A stretch of 64,000 bases of DNA, from contig AP018280.1 in assembly GCA_004296455.1 (NCBI GenBank), positions 4,526,001 through 4,590,000 on the forward strand. Reading direction: 5' to 3'. The position numbers and the translations under genes were made by a program. This DNA is from Calothrix sp. NIES-4101. Lineage in GTDB: Bacteria; Cyanobacteriota; Cyanobacteriia; Cyanobacteriales; Nostocaceae. Positions 36,244 to 46,419 of the stretch are shown here, piece by piece. The notes under the pieces were generated by a model. That model searched no databases and was not told where the DNA came from. It was given only the letters and a program-made list of their open reading frames with translations. Every line of letters begins with the position of its first letter. Within the stretch, counting starts at the first letter, position 1.

Positions 36244-38313
36244 TTATGCTAACCCCACCGCAGCAATGAAAACATCAATCACCTTGATAGCAATAAAAGG
36301 AGCAACTACCCCACCTAAACCATAAATAAAAATGTTTCGTTGTAATAATTGGTCGGCGCTCAGAGGTCTAAATTTCACACCAGTTAATGCTAAAGGGATT
36401 AAAGCTGGAATAATCAAAGCATTGTAAATTAATGCTGATAAAACCGCAGATTGGGTACTTGCCAAACCCATCACATTCAAAGCGCTAACACCAATTCCTG
36501 GAAAAATAGCCGGAATAATTGCAAAATATTTAGCAACATCATTAGCTATAGAAAAAGTTGTTAAAGCGCCACGGGTAATTAATAGCTGTTTCCCAATCGT
36601 CACAATATCAATTAACTTGGTTGGGTCTGAATCTAAGTCCACCATATTTGCAGCTTCCTTCGCTGCTTGCGTACCGGAATTCATGGCAACACCGACGTTG
36701 GCTTGAGCAAGTGCAGGTGCGTCGTTGGTTCCATCTCCGGTCATTGCGACTAATTTACCCTGTGCTTGTTCGCTACGAATGACCTCAATTTTATCCTCCG
36801 GAGTAGCTTCAGCAATAAAGTCATCAACTCCTGCTTCCTCTGCAATTACCGATGCTGTAACTCGATTATCTCCAGTTAACATAATGGTTTTAATCCCCAT
36901 CCGTCGCATTTGGTCAAACCGTTCGTGAATTCCTGGTTTGATGATGTCCTTGAGATAAATGACACCGTAGAGGTCATTATCTTGACATAGTGCTAAGGGA
37001 GTTCCACCTAAACGGGAGACTTTTTCAAAAGCAGCATCAAGTTCAGATGTTAATTTCCCATTTCGCGATCGCACAAATCCTTTAATTGCGTCTACCGCGC
37101 CCTTACGTACTTCTACGCCGTCGGGCAAATCAGTACCACTCATCCGAGTTTTGGCGGAAAATTCTAAACCTTCTGCTTTGCTAATGTCAAAATTGACTGT
37201 TGCGCCAAATTTTTCCGCTAGTTTGACAATGGAACGTCCTTCTGGCGTCTCATCGAATACACTCGATGCCAAAGCTACCTCCGCAACACTATTGAGTGAA
37301 TGCCCATTTACAGGGATAAATTCCTCAGCCATACGGTTTCCCAAGGTAATTGTCCCAGTTTTATCTAATACTAGTGTATTGATATCACCACAGGCTTCCA
37401 CCGCTCGTCCAGAGGTGGCAATGACATTAAACTGAGCTACCCGATCCATCCCAGCAATCCCGATCGCACTTAATAAACCGCCGATGGTTGTAGGAATTAA
37501 TGCCACTAACAGGGCAATTAATACGGCGATACTCACTGGTGATTTGATATAAACTGATACTGTTGGGAGGGTAGCAATTACCACCAAAAAGACTTGCGTC
37601 AGTACTGCAAGTAAGACAGTCAAAGCAATTTCATTGGGGGTTTTACTGCGGGAAGCGCCTTCCACTAAGGAAATCATCCGGTCAATAAAGCCCTGTCCAG
37701 GATCGGCGGTGACGCGAATAATCAACTCGTCGGAGGTAATGCGGGTTCCTCCGGTGACGGAACTGGCAATATCTGTTCCTGGTTGCTTGAGTACGGGTGC
37801 AGATTCTCCAGTGATGGCAGATTCATCCACTGAAGCAATGCCAGCAATAACTTCCCCATCAGCAGGAATAATATCACCAGCAATCACTTTCACGCGATCG
37901 CCCCGACGTAAGGCTGTGGAACTAACTTCCTGAGTTGTGTCATCAGGAAGGAGTTTCCGGGCGGTGGCATCGGATTTTGTTGCCCGTAATGAGTCGGCTT
38001 GAGCCTTCCCCCGTCCTTCGGCGACAGCTTCAGCAAAATTAGCAAAAATTACGGTAAAGAACAAAATGACGGTAATTAAGCCGTTAAATAATCGTGGATT
38101 TTCTCCGGGGGAGATGCCAAATAAGTTTGGTTCGACTGTTACTAGTGCGGTGATAATTGTACCTACCCAAACCAAGAACATCACCGGGTTCTTGAGCATG
38201 TGACGGGGATATAATTTGACGAACGCTTGTTGAAATGCCTTTGAGTAGAGTCCAGAGGTTTTGACTTTCGGGGTATGTTTGCGTTCTTGACGAGTTTTTG
38301 TTGTGGGTTGCAT
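36244..38313 (-). CDS. kdpB: Potassium-transporting P-type ATPase subunit KdpB
   Basis: The 689-residue catalytic subunit has the A-domain motif TGES, the phosphorylated Asp317 in [13 protein letters not shown], the nucleotide-domain GRS/KG region, and the hinge motif [18 protein letters not shown]. Seven membrane helices fit the KdpB plan. It drives ATP-dependent uptake of K+ through KdpA at very low external K+. It lies 59 bases after kdpA and 21 bases before the kdpF-like gene. Confidence 0.97.
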   Translation of the reverse strand: MQPTTKTRQERKHTPKVKTSGLYSKAFQQAFVKLYPRHMLKNPVMFLVWVGTIITALVTVEPNLFGISPGENPRLFNGLITVILFFTVIFANFAEAVAEGRGKAQADSLRATKSDATARKLLPDDTTQEVSSTALRRGDRVKVIAGDIIPADGEVIAGIASVDESAITGESAPVLKQPGTDIASSVTGGTRITSDELIIRVTADPGQGFIDRMISLVEGASRSKTPNEIALTVLLAVLTQVFLVVIATLPTVSVYIKSPVSIAVLIALLVALIPTTIGGLLSAIGIAGMDRVAQFNVIATSGRAVEACGDINTLVLDKTGTITLGNRMAEEFIPVNGHSLNSVAEVALASSVFDETPEGRSIVKLAEKFGATVNFDISKAEGLEFSAKTRMSGTDLPDGVEVRKGAVDAIKGFVRSRNGKLTSELDAAFEKVSRLGGTPLALCQDNDLYGVIYLKDIIKPGIHERFDQMRRMGIKTIMLTGDNRVTASVIAEEAGVDDFIAEATPEDKIEVIRSEQAQGKLVAMTGDGTNDAPALAQANVGVAMNSGTQAAKEAANMVDLDSDPTKLIDIVTIGKQLLITRGALTTFSIANDVAKYFAIIPAIFPGIGVSALNVMGLASTQSAVLSALIYNALIIPALIPLALTGVKFRPLSADQLLQRNIFIYGLGGVVAPFIAIKVIDVFIAAVGLA

Positions 38314-38372
38314 AGTTGATTTGGGAATGGGTTAATTGGCAATTTGTGATTAAGAAATCTGCATTCTCAACT

Positions 38373-40058
38373 TCATCCCCCTTTGGCAATTAAAAATGCT
38401 TCGGCAATGGGTCCCAAAACCAAAACGGGGAAAAATGTTAATGCACCGAGAATCAATACCACCCCGCCTGTAACCCCTGTAAAAAGTCCGGTATCGGTTC
38501 GCAGGGTTCCTGATGTCATGGGAACAGCCTGTTTGCGGGACATTCCATCAGCAAGTAATAGCAGGGCAAGGATGGGTACGTATCGTCCCAGTAAGATACT
38601 GATACTTGTGCTGAGGTTCCACCACAGGGTGTTATCTCCTAGTCCTTCAAAACCAGAACCGTTATTAGCCGCAGCAGAGGTATATTCGTAAACCACCTGG
38701 GAGACACCGTGAAAACCTGGGTTACTGATGCCTCCTAATGTGTCAGGGAAAGCAAAGACAATTGCCCAAGGAATTAAAACAGCGAAGGGATGAACTAACA
38801 GCACAACACTACTCAGGATAATTTCTTGTTTTTCGATTTTTCTGCCTAAAAATTCTGGGGTTCTTCCTACCATTAACCCAGTCAGAAATACTGCCAAAAT
38901 TAGGTAAATAAATAAGTATGCTGTGCCTGTTCCCTGTCCTCCCCAAATTATTTGTAGAAACATATTTGATAGGGTAGAAAAACCACCAGGAGGCATTAAA
39001 GAGTCGTGCATTCCGTTAACAGCACCACACATAGTAGCGGTTGTGGTGACTGCCCATAATGCAGTTTGTGCCCAACCAAAGCGAACTTCTTTTCCTTCTA
39101 AGTTAGGTTGTTTTTCTCCTAATAAATTGTTAGTTAGAGGATTCCCATTAAATTCACCAATAGCTGTAATTACTATCAGGAAAACAAAAATCACAAAAAC
39201 CAGCCAAAATACTAACCATGCTTGCTTCAGGTTGTTAGCAAACATGCCATAGGTGTAGATAAATGCTGAAGGAATAGCTATCATTGCCCAAGTTGCTAGC
39301 AGATTCGAGAAACCATTGGGGTTTTCATAGGGATGGGCTGAGTTGATGCCAAAAAATCCACCACCGTTTTCACCTAATTGTTTTATGATTTCAAAATGGG
39401 CAACTGGTCCACGGGCAATTGTTTGAGTGACACCTTCCAAAGTTGTGGCTTGAACTGGTGCTGCCAGGGTTTCGGGTACACCTGCAAATATTAAGAAAAA
39501 TGCACCAATTAGGGAAATCGGTAAAAGGATACGGGTAATTGATTTAGTCAAATCAATATAAAAATTACCTAAACTTCTGCCAGTTAAACCTCGAATAAAA
39601 GCAATACCTACTGCCAAACCCGTCGCAGCTGAGGTAAACATAAGAAAGCCAAGCGCAAACATTTGGCTGGCATAGCTAAAGGTTGTTTCACCAGAATAAT
39701 GTTGTTGGTTTGTATTAGTGACAAAGGAAATTGTGGTGTGTAATGCTAAATCCCAAGAAGGGGCACTAAGTCCGGTGGGGTTGAGTGGTAATATTCCTTG
39801 AGTCATGAGAATGAAGAATACCAAAATCCCCATTACTAGATTACTGTAAATTACTGCGATCGCATATTGTTTCCCCGTCATCTCATGTTGGGTATTTACA
39901 CCAATTAGAGCATAAATTATCTTATCGATGGGAGAAATTATTGGATCAAGAAATGTTTTCTGCCCCATATACACATTCGCCATATATTTCCCTAAAAAGG
40001 GAGTGGAAGCAATGACAAGAAGTAATGTCAAAGCTATTTGCATCCATCCTTGTAGCAT
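38373..40058 (-). CDS. kdpA: Potassium-transporting ATPase subunit KdpA
   Basis: The 561-residue channel-like subunit selects K+. Ten membrane helices are apparent and the four filter-region segments can be found (for example [32 protein letters not shown] and [17 protein letters not shown]). The length agrees with E. coli KdpA (557). It begins 105 bases after the stop of the small RCK_C-like gene on the same strand, so the two are probably co-transcribed. Confidence 0.97.
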   Translation of the reverse strand: MLQGWMQIALTLLLVIASTPFLGKYMANVYMGQKTFLDPIISPIDKIIYALIGVNTQHEMTGKQYAIAVIYSNLVMGILVFFILMTQGILPLNPTGLSAPSWDLALHTTISFVTNTNQQHYSGETTFSYASQMFALGFLMFTSAATGLAVGIAFIRGLTGRSLGNFYIDLTKSITRILLPISLIGAFFLIFAGVPETLAAPVQATTLEGVTQTIARGPVAHFEIIKQLGENGGGFFGINSAHPYENPNGFSNLLATWAMIAIPSAFIYTYGMFANNLKQAWLVFWLVFVIFVFLIVITAIGEFNGNPLTNNLLGEKQPNLEGKEVRFGWAQTALWAVTTTATMCGAVNGMHDSLMPPGGFSTLSNMFLQIIWGGQGTGTAYLFIYLILAVFLTGLMVGRTPEFLGRKIEKQEIILSSVVLLVHPFAVLIPWAIVFAFPDTLGGISNPGFHGVSQVVYEYTSAAANNGSGFEGLGDNTLWWNLSTSISILLGRYVPILALLLLADGMSRKQAVPMTSGTLRTDTGLFTGVTGGVVLILGALTFFPVLVLGPIAEAFLIAKGG

Positions 40059-40098
40059 TAAATATCAAAGCTCCTAATGAGGATAAGTTAAAGCAATT

Positions 40099-40194
40099 TT
40101 CCAAAATAAAGTAACAGATGGTGACACGGTGAGGCTGAGATAGAGAGATAGGGAGATTTATTTTATGTGTTGCCAGATTTTGGAGAAATGATAT
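40099..40194. repeat. Dispersed repeat copy that enters a coding sequence
   Basis: ccaaaataaagtaacagatg, then gtgacacggtgaggc, then gagatttattttatgtgttg and ccagattttggagaaatgat matches the left half of the 23178/24102 direct repeats. Its right end overlaps the 3' end of the RCK_C-like gene at 40163. Confidence 0.8.
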
Positions 40195-40483
40195 TACAAC
40201 TATGTGTAAGTTGATATTGGAGAAAACACTCATCGAATGAATAGTAAATCGGATGATTTTGTTTGAGAATGTAATTTAGCTCTGTAATTTGTGACGAATT
40301 TAGCGCCACAGTGAGTAAATCATCTCCGCAGTAAATTTCTAGTTCCTGATTTGCTAAAATAAGTTGATCGTTCCTCACAATCGCCAGGATAAAACAGTTT
40401 TCAGGTAGTTGTAAATTATTCACGGATACACCGCACAAGATACTATTTACCTGAGTTTTAACTGTAGTTAATCTCACTGACAT
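40163..40483 (-). CDS. Stand-alone RCK_C (TrkA-C)-like protein at the head of the kdp operon
   Basis: The 106-residue protein looks like one RCK_C domain without the NAD-binding RCK_N half: CGVSVNNLQLPENCFILAIV, RNDQLILANQELEIYCGDDL and LTVALNSSQITELNYIL follow the usual pattern (conserved G..V..L.LP..C.I..I.R......P.....l..GD.L). RCK_C domains regulate K+ channels and some bind c-di-AMP. The last 11 residues (NIISPKSGNT-like) and the stop come from a dispersed repeat, so the original C-terminus may have been replaced. It precedes kdpA. A regulatory role in K+ uptake is inferred from the domain and position. Confidence 0.65.
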   Translation of the reverse strand: MSVRLTTVKTQVNSILCGVSVNNLQLPENCFILAIVRNDQLILANQELEIYCGDDLLTVALNSSQITELNYILKQNHPIYYSFDECFLQYQLTHSCNIISPKSGNT

Positions 40484-40972
40484 AACAATGTTTTTTACAT
40501 TTGTTTGGTAAATATTTGTGATTGGATTTGATGTATTTCTAGGGATTTACATCTTAACTTCAATCATGAATTAATTGTCTGCAAACAACAAGTAATAGGA
40601 TGATATAAAAATGTGTTTACTTTTTTGTTTAGTGTTTAGGTGATGTTTAGATGTAGAGATATAGGAATCATGTTTGATAGTTGTTGGCGTAGTCTGTGCT
40701 TTGCACTTATAAATCTCGTATTGTAGTATTGTAGGGTGTGTGAGAACGGAGTTCGTAACGCACCAAATCCCCGCGAATGTTACGTTAGGCTGTGGCTAAC
40801 GTACCCTACGTATATTTTCAATAATCAAATCGGACTCTTATCAGAGTAGCTTCAAAAAGTCAAAATAAATTAAAATAAATATTATATATATACAGATATG
40901 GGCAAGAAAATAAACAAAAAATAAATATCCAATTTATCAATAATGATTATTTAACATAGGACACTAGCGTGA
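40484..40972. promoter_or_regulatory. Divergent regulatory region between kdp operon and histidine kinase gene
   Basis: This 489-base region must hold the promoters of the kdp run (minus) and the kinase (plus). A short dispersed repeat (gtgtgagaacggagttcgta, then acgcacc and gttaggctgtggctaacgta) lies at about 40738-40810 and can fold on itself. I saw no ydaO-type riboswitch core and no clear KdpE-type operator. Confidence 0.45.
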
Positions 40973-42085
40973 ATGATGTTTGGGAAAGCAAAATCCCTAT
41001 TAAATAGCTCACGTTTGAGCAAAACATTACTAATTGTGGGAATATTTCTACTGTTGGGAGTTCTTGAATATTCCACCCCCAATGATTACGTTTTTGGCTA
41101 TCTCTATAGCGGAGCCATATTACTTATAAGTTCTTGGTTTGGGGAAGTTGCCACTTTACAAGCAACTTTGTTTGCAGTCAGCTTAACAATGTTAAACATC
41201 TGGATACCAGGACGAGAAACTGTTTTAGTTTCCACAGTCGCTAGTCGAGCGATCGCTTCAATCGCTTTGATTGTAACAGGTTTTTTAAGCCAAAAATTAC
41301 AACGATCGCAGGAAGCGATTAATACCACTACGGCTAAATTAGAAGCGCAGGAAAAATTAGCCCGACTACGGGAAGACTTTGCTTCTACCCTCACCCACGA
41401 TTTGAAAACACCCCTTCTCGGAGCAATTGAAACCATCAAAGCTTTTCAACAGGAAGAATTTGGTGAAGTTAGCATTACTCAGCAACAAGTTTTAGCAACA
41501 ATGATACGCAGTCATGAGACTTCGTTAAAATTTGTGGAAACATTATTGGATGTTTATCGAAATGATGCTGATGGCATCAAGTTAAACTTATCACCTGTAG
41601 ACTTAGTAGATTTAGCGGAGACTGTCACTGCGAGTTTGATTCCTTTAGCGGCTAAACGACGCATTCATATATCTTTGAATTATGGAGAGTCCGATTTTCG
41701 CCGTTCGCTGTGGGTGTTAGGCGATACATTCCAACTCCAAAGAGTATTTACAAATCTGCTCATCAATGCTGTTAACCATTCTTGCAGAGGCGATCGCATT
41801 GAAGTGGTGTTTGACTCCCAGGCATCATACCAGGTTGTGAAAATTCTGGATACGGGTGCAGGGATTTTACCAGAACATTTTCCCTATTTATTTGAAAGAT
41901 TTTATCAGGGATATAGCGACAGACAAGCCAAAGGTTCAGGGTTAGGGCTTTATTTATCACGGCAAATTATCACTGCTCATGGGGGTATAATTTGGGCAGA
42001 GAACAGAATTGATGTGGAAACAGGAGCGATGTTTGCCTTCAAACTACCAGTGCACCTGTTCCAACACGGTAAGGATTGTGAATAA
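40973..42085 (+). CDS. Membrane histidine kinase with KdpD-like membrane segment
   Basis: The 370-residue kinase begins with three or four membrane helices (about residues 18-107), including YLYSGAILLISSWFGEVATL, arranged compactly as in the DUF4118 membrane segment of KdpD. HisKA follows with His142 in TLTHDLKTPL, then HATPase_c with NLLINAVNHS, DTGAGI and GSGLGLYLSRQI. There is no extracellular sensor domain. It is divergent from the kdp operon, whose KdpD lacks exactly these parts, so it may be the missing half. No regulator gene follows directly; the nearest is the NarL-type gene at 46420. Confidence 0.88.
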   Translation: MMFGKAKSLLNSSRLSKTLLIVGIFLLLGVLEYSTPNDYVFGYLYSGAILLISSWFGEVATLQATLFAVSLTMLNIWIPGRETVLVSTVASRAIASIALIVTGFLSQKLQRSQEAINTTTAKLEAQEKLARLREDFASTLTHDLKTPLLGAIETIKAFQQEEFGEVSITQQQVLATMIRSHETSLKFVETLLDVYRNDADGIKLNLSPVDLVDLAETVTASLIPLAAKRRIHISLNYGESDFRRSLWVLGDTFQLQRVFTNLLINAVNHSCRGDRIEVVFDSQASYQVVKILDTGAGILPEHFPYLFERFYQGYSDRQAKGSGLGLYLSRQIITAHGGIIWAENRIDVETGAMFAFKLPVHLFQHGKDCE

Positions 42086-42109
42086 AATAATTAGATATTT
42101 ATAAATAAA

Positions 42110-43635
42110 CTACAAAGTTATTTGCCATTTTTTATCGATTTTGATGATAGAACCATTGAAGGTAATAAACTCAGTTCTAGTTGCAGTAGATTGATCGAGC
42201 CACCAAAGAGCGATTTCTCCACTAGCTTGATTATGCCACAACAAATCAGCTTTACCGTCACCGTTATAATCAGCATATGCTTCAATTTTCCAATCAGCAG
42301 AAGCAACTTCAAGCCGCTTCGCATTTTTATCGACAATAAACTCCCCAGTAATAGAAAAGTTATCACCATCTAATTTGGTAGTATCTACAAACCAAAGAGC
42401 GATTTCTCCAGTAGCTTGATTGCGCCAAAGAATGTCATCTTTCCCATCATTGTTACTATCATTGACAGCAACAATTTTCCAATTTTTATCTGTAATAGTT
42501 GTGATAAACCTGGCTTGCTTAAGTTGAGCGCCATCCATTAACCAAAGAGCATTTTCACCAGTGACTTTATTCCGCCAAACAACATCAGCTTTATTATCAG
42601 TATCGAAATATCCAACACCAGTTATTTCCCAATCTGTGGGAATCACTTTATTGCTAAAAAACTGGGGATTAACTGTAAAACTATCCATGAACCAAACTCC
42701 ACTTTCACCTGTGGTTTGATTGCGCCAAACAAGATCATCTTTATTATCTCCATTTAAATCACCCGTTGCTACCATATCCCAGCTAATCGGTGCATAAGTA
42801 ATAGTTTGTTTGGAATTTAAATCAAAATCATTAAATCCATTTCTCAGCCAAATAGAATTTTCTCCAGTTGCAGTGTTTCGCCAGAATATATCTGCTTTAT
42901 TATCACCATTAAAATCACCAGTCATGATAATTTTCAAATTCGAGTCTTTAATTTCTGGAGTGATAGGTGCGAAACCATCGATTGCAAACTCATTGAGTTT
43001 CCAGATGGCATTTTCTCCGGTACTGAGATTACGCCAAAGAATTTCTGCTTTGCGATCGCCATCAAAATCATGTTTTTCTTTGGCGGAATTATTAACTGCA
43101 CTCACTGTCACATCAAATGTACGAATAACTGGTTTAGTACCATCATCAATTGTCAGGGTAATCTTCGCGGTTCCACTTTGATTTACCCCAGGAGTGACAG
43201 TAATAGTTCTATCTGTACCCGTACCTCCAATCTGAATATTACTATTACTAATTAAAGTCGTATTATTGGAAGTTGCCGTAATCGTTAAAGAGTCATTATC
43301 CACATCAGCAACTTTGAAGAGTAATGCCGAGGTTGATTTTCCAAAATCAATTGTTTGATTAGGAATAGCCTGATTCGTCGTAATCTTCACATTGTTGAGG
43401 TTGACAGTTGCCCCTGCGGTGGGTGTATTGTCTCCAAAGAAAACAAAATTGGCTTGTTCGTATGGATCGGGAGGTGTAACTTTAATACTTCCAATGATAG
43501 GTACAGGTACAGAATATGAAGCTGGTTGAAAAGGAGTATAATCTCGCACGCTACCAGTCAAAATCCGGTTGTTATCAGCAAATAGACTGTAGGTGTTACC
43601 AGTAATCGCCAAATCGTATTTGACAGCTTGTGTCT
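42110..43635 (-). pseudogene. 3' part of an FG-GAP-repeat protein gene split by an IS
   Basis: About 506 native residues, beginning QAVKYDLAITGNTYSLFA at the IS junction. The middle carries a cadherin-like or immunoglobulin-like domain (about PNQTIDFGKSTSALLFKVAD to TFDVTVSA). Six FG-GAP-type repeats follow, each with the core GD.NGD.KADI.WRN..TGE..IW (for example NGDNKADIFWRNTATGENS, NGDGKADLLWHNQASGE). They should form a calcium-binding beta-propeller of an extracellular protein. The open frame now starts six codons inside the IS end (MKNYKT), so a truncated product could still be made. The 5' part is at 44941-45601. Confidence 0.85.
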
Positions 43636-44940
43636 TGTAGTTTTTCACTTTCCCCCCTAAAACAAGAGTTTGCAGTGTAGGTAAAACTAGGGGTGTAGTT
43701 CATATGGTAATGTAAAAAATCATTGTGCAATGCAAACCAAAAGCTCATGAACCGACTGAGTAAAGAAGACTTAGCACAAATGAACCGGGACTACTTCCAA
43801 TCTCTGGACAAGCAGAAATTGGTGGAAGTTGCGGGAAATCTTCATAAACTAGCAGTCGAGCAACTAGAAAAATTAGAGCAAAATTCGAGCAATAGTTCCT
43901 TACCCCCATCATCAGACCAATTCAAAAGTAAGGAAAAATCAGGGTTACACCAAGAAGAACAAACACCGCACTCAGAATCACAAACAGAACCAAAGCAAGA
44001 AGATAAGGTTGTTTCCGAATCCAGGGAAAAACCAAAAAGTAAGGGATTCGCTCTAAAAAAGCCGGGAAAACAACCAGGGGCTAAGGGGATATGGCGGACA
44101 GCACCCTTAGTGCCAAACCAAACCATATCCCATTACCCAAAAACTTGTGCATCGTGTAACAGTGGATTAGAAATAGACCAACAAGCAAAACCCCACATGG
44201 GCTATTACGTATTGGAACTGGAAAAATTAGAGTCTGGAATTGAGGTAAAGTGTACGCTTCATCATTACTATCAGGCGACTTGCACCTGTGGACACCAAAC
44301 AAAAGAAAAGCCTTTAGTCGGGTATGTTTCGGTAGTTGAAGGAAGAAGCAGAGATTTAAGCTTGCAGGAGTATGGACTTGTCGGTCCGATGCTGGCAACG
44401 TTTATTGCTTCTGTTGCAATACGATACCGTATGTCCCGACCGAAAATAAGAGAGTTATTGAACGATTGGGTAGGTGTATCGCTGTCAGTCGGAACAATCG
44501 ACAGATGTATTCGAGAGGTAGGAATAGCTTGTTCCCCAGTCGTTGAGGAATTAATTGAACAATTGCAATCGTCAGAAATAATCCACCTTGATGAAACACC
44601 CTGGTATGAGAAAGGGAAATATCGGTGGTTAATTTTAGCTGATTGGGACGCTGTGGTTGCGTGTTTTTATCATCCGCAATTACCAGCAACCAATAATGAG
44701 GCTGAACGGGCTTTACGACATGCCGTTATTGCTCGACGTATTAGCTATGGTACTCGCACTACTGAAGGCAGTTTAGCTTACTGCTCTGTTTTGAGTGTCA
44801 TTGAAACTTGTCGTCTCAGAAAAGTTGATCCTTGGGGTTATATTGCAATGGTTCTTACTCAGGCTCGTAAAGGTATAAAACATCCCCCCATTCCTGTTGC
44901 TTCTTAATCCTTTTTTGATGCAGGAGAGTGAAAAACTACA
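43636..44940. mobile_element. 1,305-bp IS66-like element with terminal inverted repeats
   Basis: The left end reads TGTAGTTTTTCACT (43636-43649) and the right end is its reverse complement (agtgaaaaactaca, 44927-44940). The flanks carry a direct duplication gtgtct (43630-43635 and 44941-44946); depending on where the ends are set, it may be read as eight bases (gtgtcttg, with an asymmetric left end). Deleting the element and one duplication joins the two halves of the FG-GAP gene in frame. It holds one transposase gene. Confidence 0.9.
43747..44907 (+). CDS. IS66-family transposase with a missing catalytic segment
   Basis: The N-terminus has the IS66 leucine-zipper-like helix and NSSNSSLPPSSDQFKS, then the Zn-ribbon (CASCNSG and CTCGHQ), and the HTH region PKIRELLNDWVGVSLSVGTI. 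The first catalytic Asp is in EIIHLDETPWYEKGKYRWL. It is followed after about 20 residues by NNEAERALRHAVIARR, which normally comes some 120-150 residues later, so the middle of the catalytic domain with the second Asp is absent. The 386-residue protein (ATG at 43747) is probably inactive. The alternative TTG at 43723 is less likely. Confidence 0.85.
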   Translation: MNRLSKEDLAQMNRDYFQSLDKQKLVEVAGNLHKLAVEQLEKLEQNSSNSSLPPSSDQFKSKEKSGLHQEEQTPHSESQTEPKQEDKVVSESREKPKSKGFALKKPGKQPGAKGIWRTAPLVPNQTISHYPKTCASCNSGLEIDQQAKPHMGYYVLELEKLESGIEVKCTLHHYYQATCTCGHQTKEKPLVGYVSVVEGRSRDLSLQEYGLVGPMLATFIASVAIRYRMSRPKIRELLNDWVGVSLSVGTIDRCIREVGIACSPVVEELIEQLQSSEIIHLDETPWYEKGKYRWLILADWDAVVACFYHPQLPATNNEAERALRHAVIARRISYGTRTTEGSLAYCSVLSVIETCRLRKVDPWGYIAMVLTQARKGIKHPPIPVAS

Positions 44941-45601
44941 GTGTCTTGGTATTAAAATCTACTTTTTCCCCTTGAGTAAATAACGTATTAGACAAGGTGT
45001 TACTTTTAGTAGGATCGGGTTCTGCCGCACCATCATTTTGTGCCCAGATTTGATCGGACCAAAAACCTAATTCAATTCCCTTTTTATCGTTACCAATGAC
45101 AATTACACTAAAACCAGCGCGATCGTCTTTACCATCTAAGTTTTTATCTGCACCTATACGAGAGGTTTCTGATTCAAGTTGAGCGGTAAAACTGATGATG
45201 TATCCAGTGGTTGGATCGAGAGTAGGGAAACTATTGTTTAAAGTTACCAGTTTAGAATTTGTGGGTATTGTGGAATCAATCCTGTAGTTAATATAACCTG
45301 CATAAGCTAAATTATTTGTGGCTAATTTAGTTCCACTATTTGTAGTTGATGGAATAGCAGTACCACCTAATATAGCAGTTGTATCTTGGTAGTAAAACCA
45401 AGGACCATTTGGTGCAGATATGGCATCATTGGGTAATTTTTGAGTGCTACCATCATAAACAAGCAAAGGCTGTCCGACTATTGGTGCATTACTAGATGAA
45501 GTAACACCTAATTTGTATATATCTAGAGGATTGGCTGCTGAAATATCGAAAGAATTTGTTACAGTTGTTGTAGATAAATCGGCTGAAGAATTATTTCTCA
45601 T
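44941..45601 (-). pseudogene. 5' part of the IS-split FG-GAP-repeat protein gene
   Basis: About 220 native residues from the ATG at 45601 to FNTKT at the IS junction; the open frame then ends one codon into the IS. The sequence is Ser/Thr/Asn-rich and beta-rich (NPLDIYKLGVTSSSNAPIVG, TGYIISFTAQLESETSRIG, GFSVIVIGNDKKGIELGFW), like a lectin- or laminin-like extracellular domain. There is no clear N-terminal signal peptide, which in related cyanobacterial proteins would fit export by a type I system. Rejoined with 42110-43635 it gives one protein of about 726 residues. Confidence 0.85.
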
Positions 45602-46419
45602 GGGTCAATCTTTACTTAAATAAATTTAGTAGTAACATTCAGATTTTGAATTAAGTAACATTAAAAAATATGGTTTATCGACAATAGTTAATCTGTGATA
45701 ATCCTCCGCATATTTTTGAAAACGCTAGGTAAATATACAAAGTAATATTCTAACTATATTTATTACTATTGAAGTAGTAACCTTATATCTAAAATTCCTT
45801 CTAAGAATAATTTAAATTAGATTATGACGAGAAAATTGGATATCGAAATAATAGTAATAATGTACAATCTCTATTAACTTAATATAGATTTTTCCATGTT
45901 AAAACCTGGAATTTTCAATTATTCAGATAGGTCATTGCGAGATAGGTAGAGGCTGTATTTTACCGTAGGATGGCAATCTCAAAGTATATGTGCTTTATCT
46001 GCAATCTTTAATTTGCAGCTAAAAAATAAGTCAGTGTCAGTTTTGCCTACTGCTCTATAATTAATCAGTGATTTAAGTAAGTAACTTTACTATTAAGCTG
46101 CTCTATACATAAAAATCTCATCCGAGAATTTACTGAGTACTTACATCGCCCGTGTTTTTAAACTAATTCAGAAATCAAACCGGATTCCTATATATAAAAG
46201 TCAACAGTCTAGTACGTGAAGGCAAAAGTAAGAAGGCAGAGAGCATCGCGTTGCGGGGGTTCCCCCCGTTGTCGCGACTGCGGGGAGGCAGAAGGAATAA
46301 AGCCCATAAAACAAGCTTTTTGTCTATTTGCAATGGTTGGTTTATTTCCGCCGACCTGTACTAGTGCAGCATATATTACTATTAGAAAATATCAAATCAT
46401 CATAATGAATAGTTGAAAA
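45602..46419. promoter_or_regulatory. Long intergenic region with a G+C-rich hairpin repeat
   Basis: In 818 bases I see no real gene. At about 46243-46292 the block gagcatcgcgttgcgggggt, tccccccgttgtcgcg, actgcggggaggcag forms a strong hairpin (CGGGGG-tt-CCCCCCG) and is a typical dispersed repeat; the short open frame across it is an artefact. The AT-rich remainder holds the promoters of the split gene and of the response regulator. Confidence 0.5.

Noticed and set aside
36725-37933. Open frames of 67-99 codons antisense to kdpB
   Set aside because: They mirror a strongly coding gene on the other strand and have no recognisable domains or ribosome sites.
40484-40972. c-di-AMP (ydaO-type) riboswitch before kdp
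   Set aside because: I found no recognisable conserved core in either orientation; only a dispersed repeat is present.
46216-46416. 66-codon open frame upstream of the response regulator
   Set aside because: It runs across a G+C-rich hairpin repeat, has no ribosome site, and its sequence is repeat translation.
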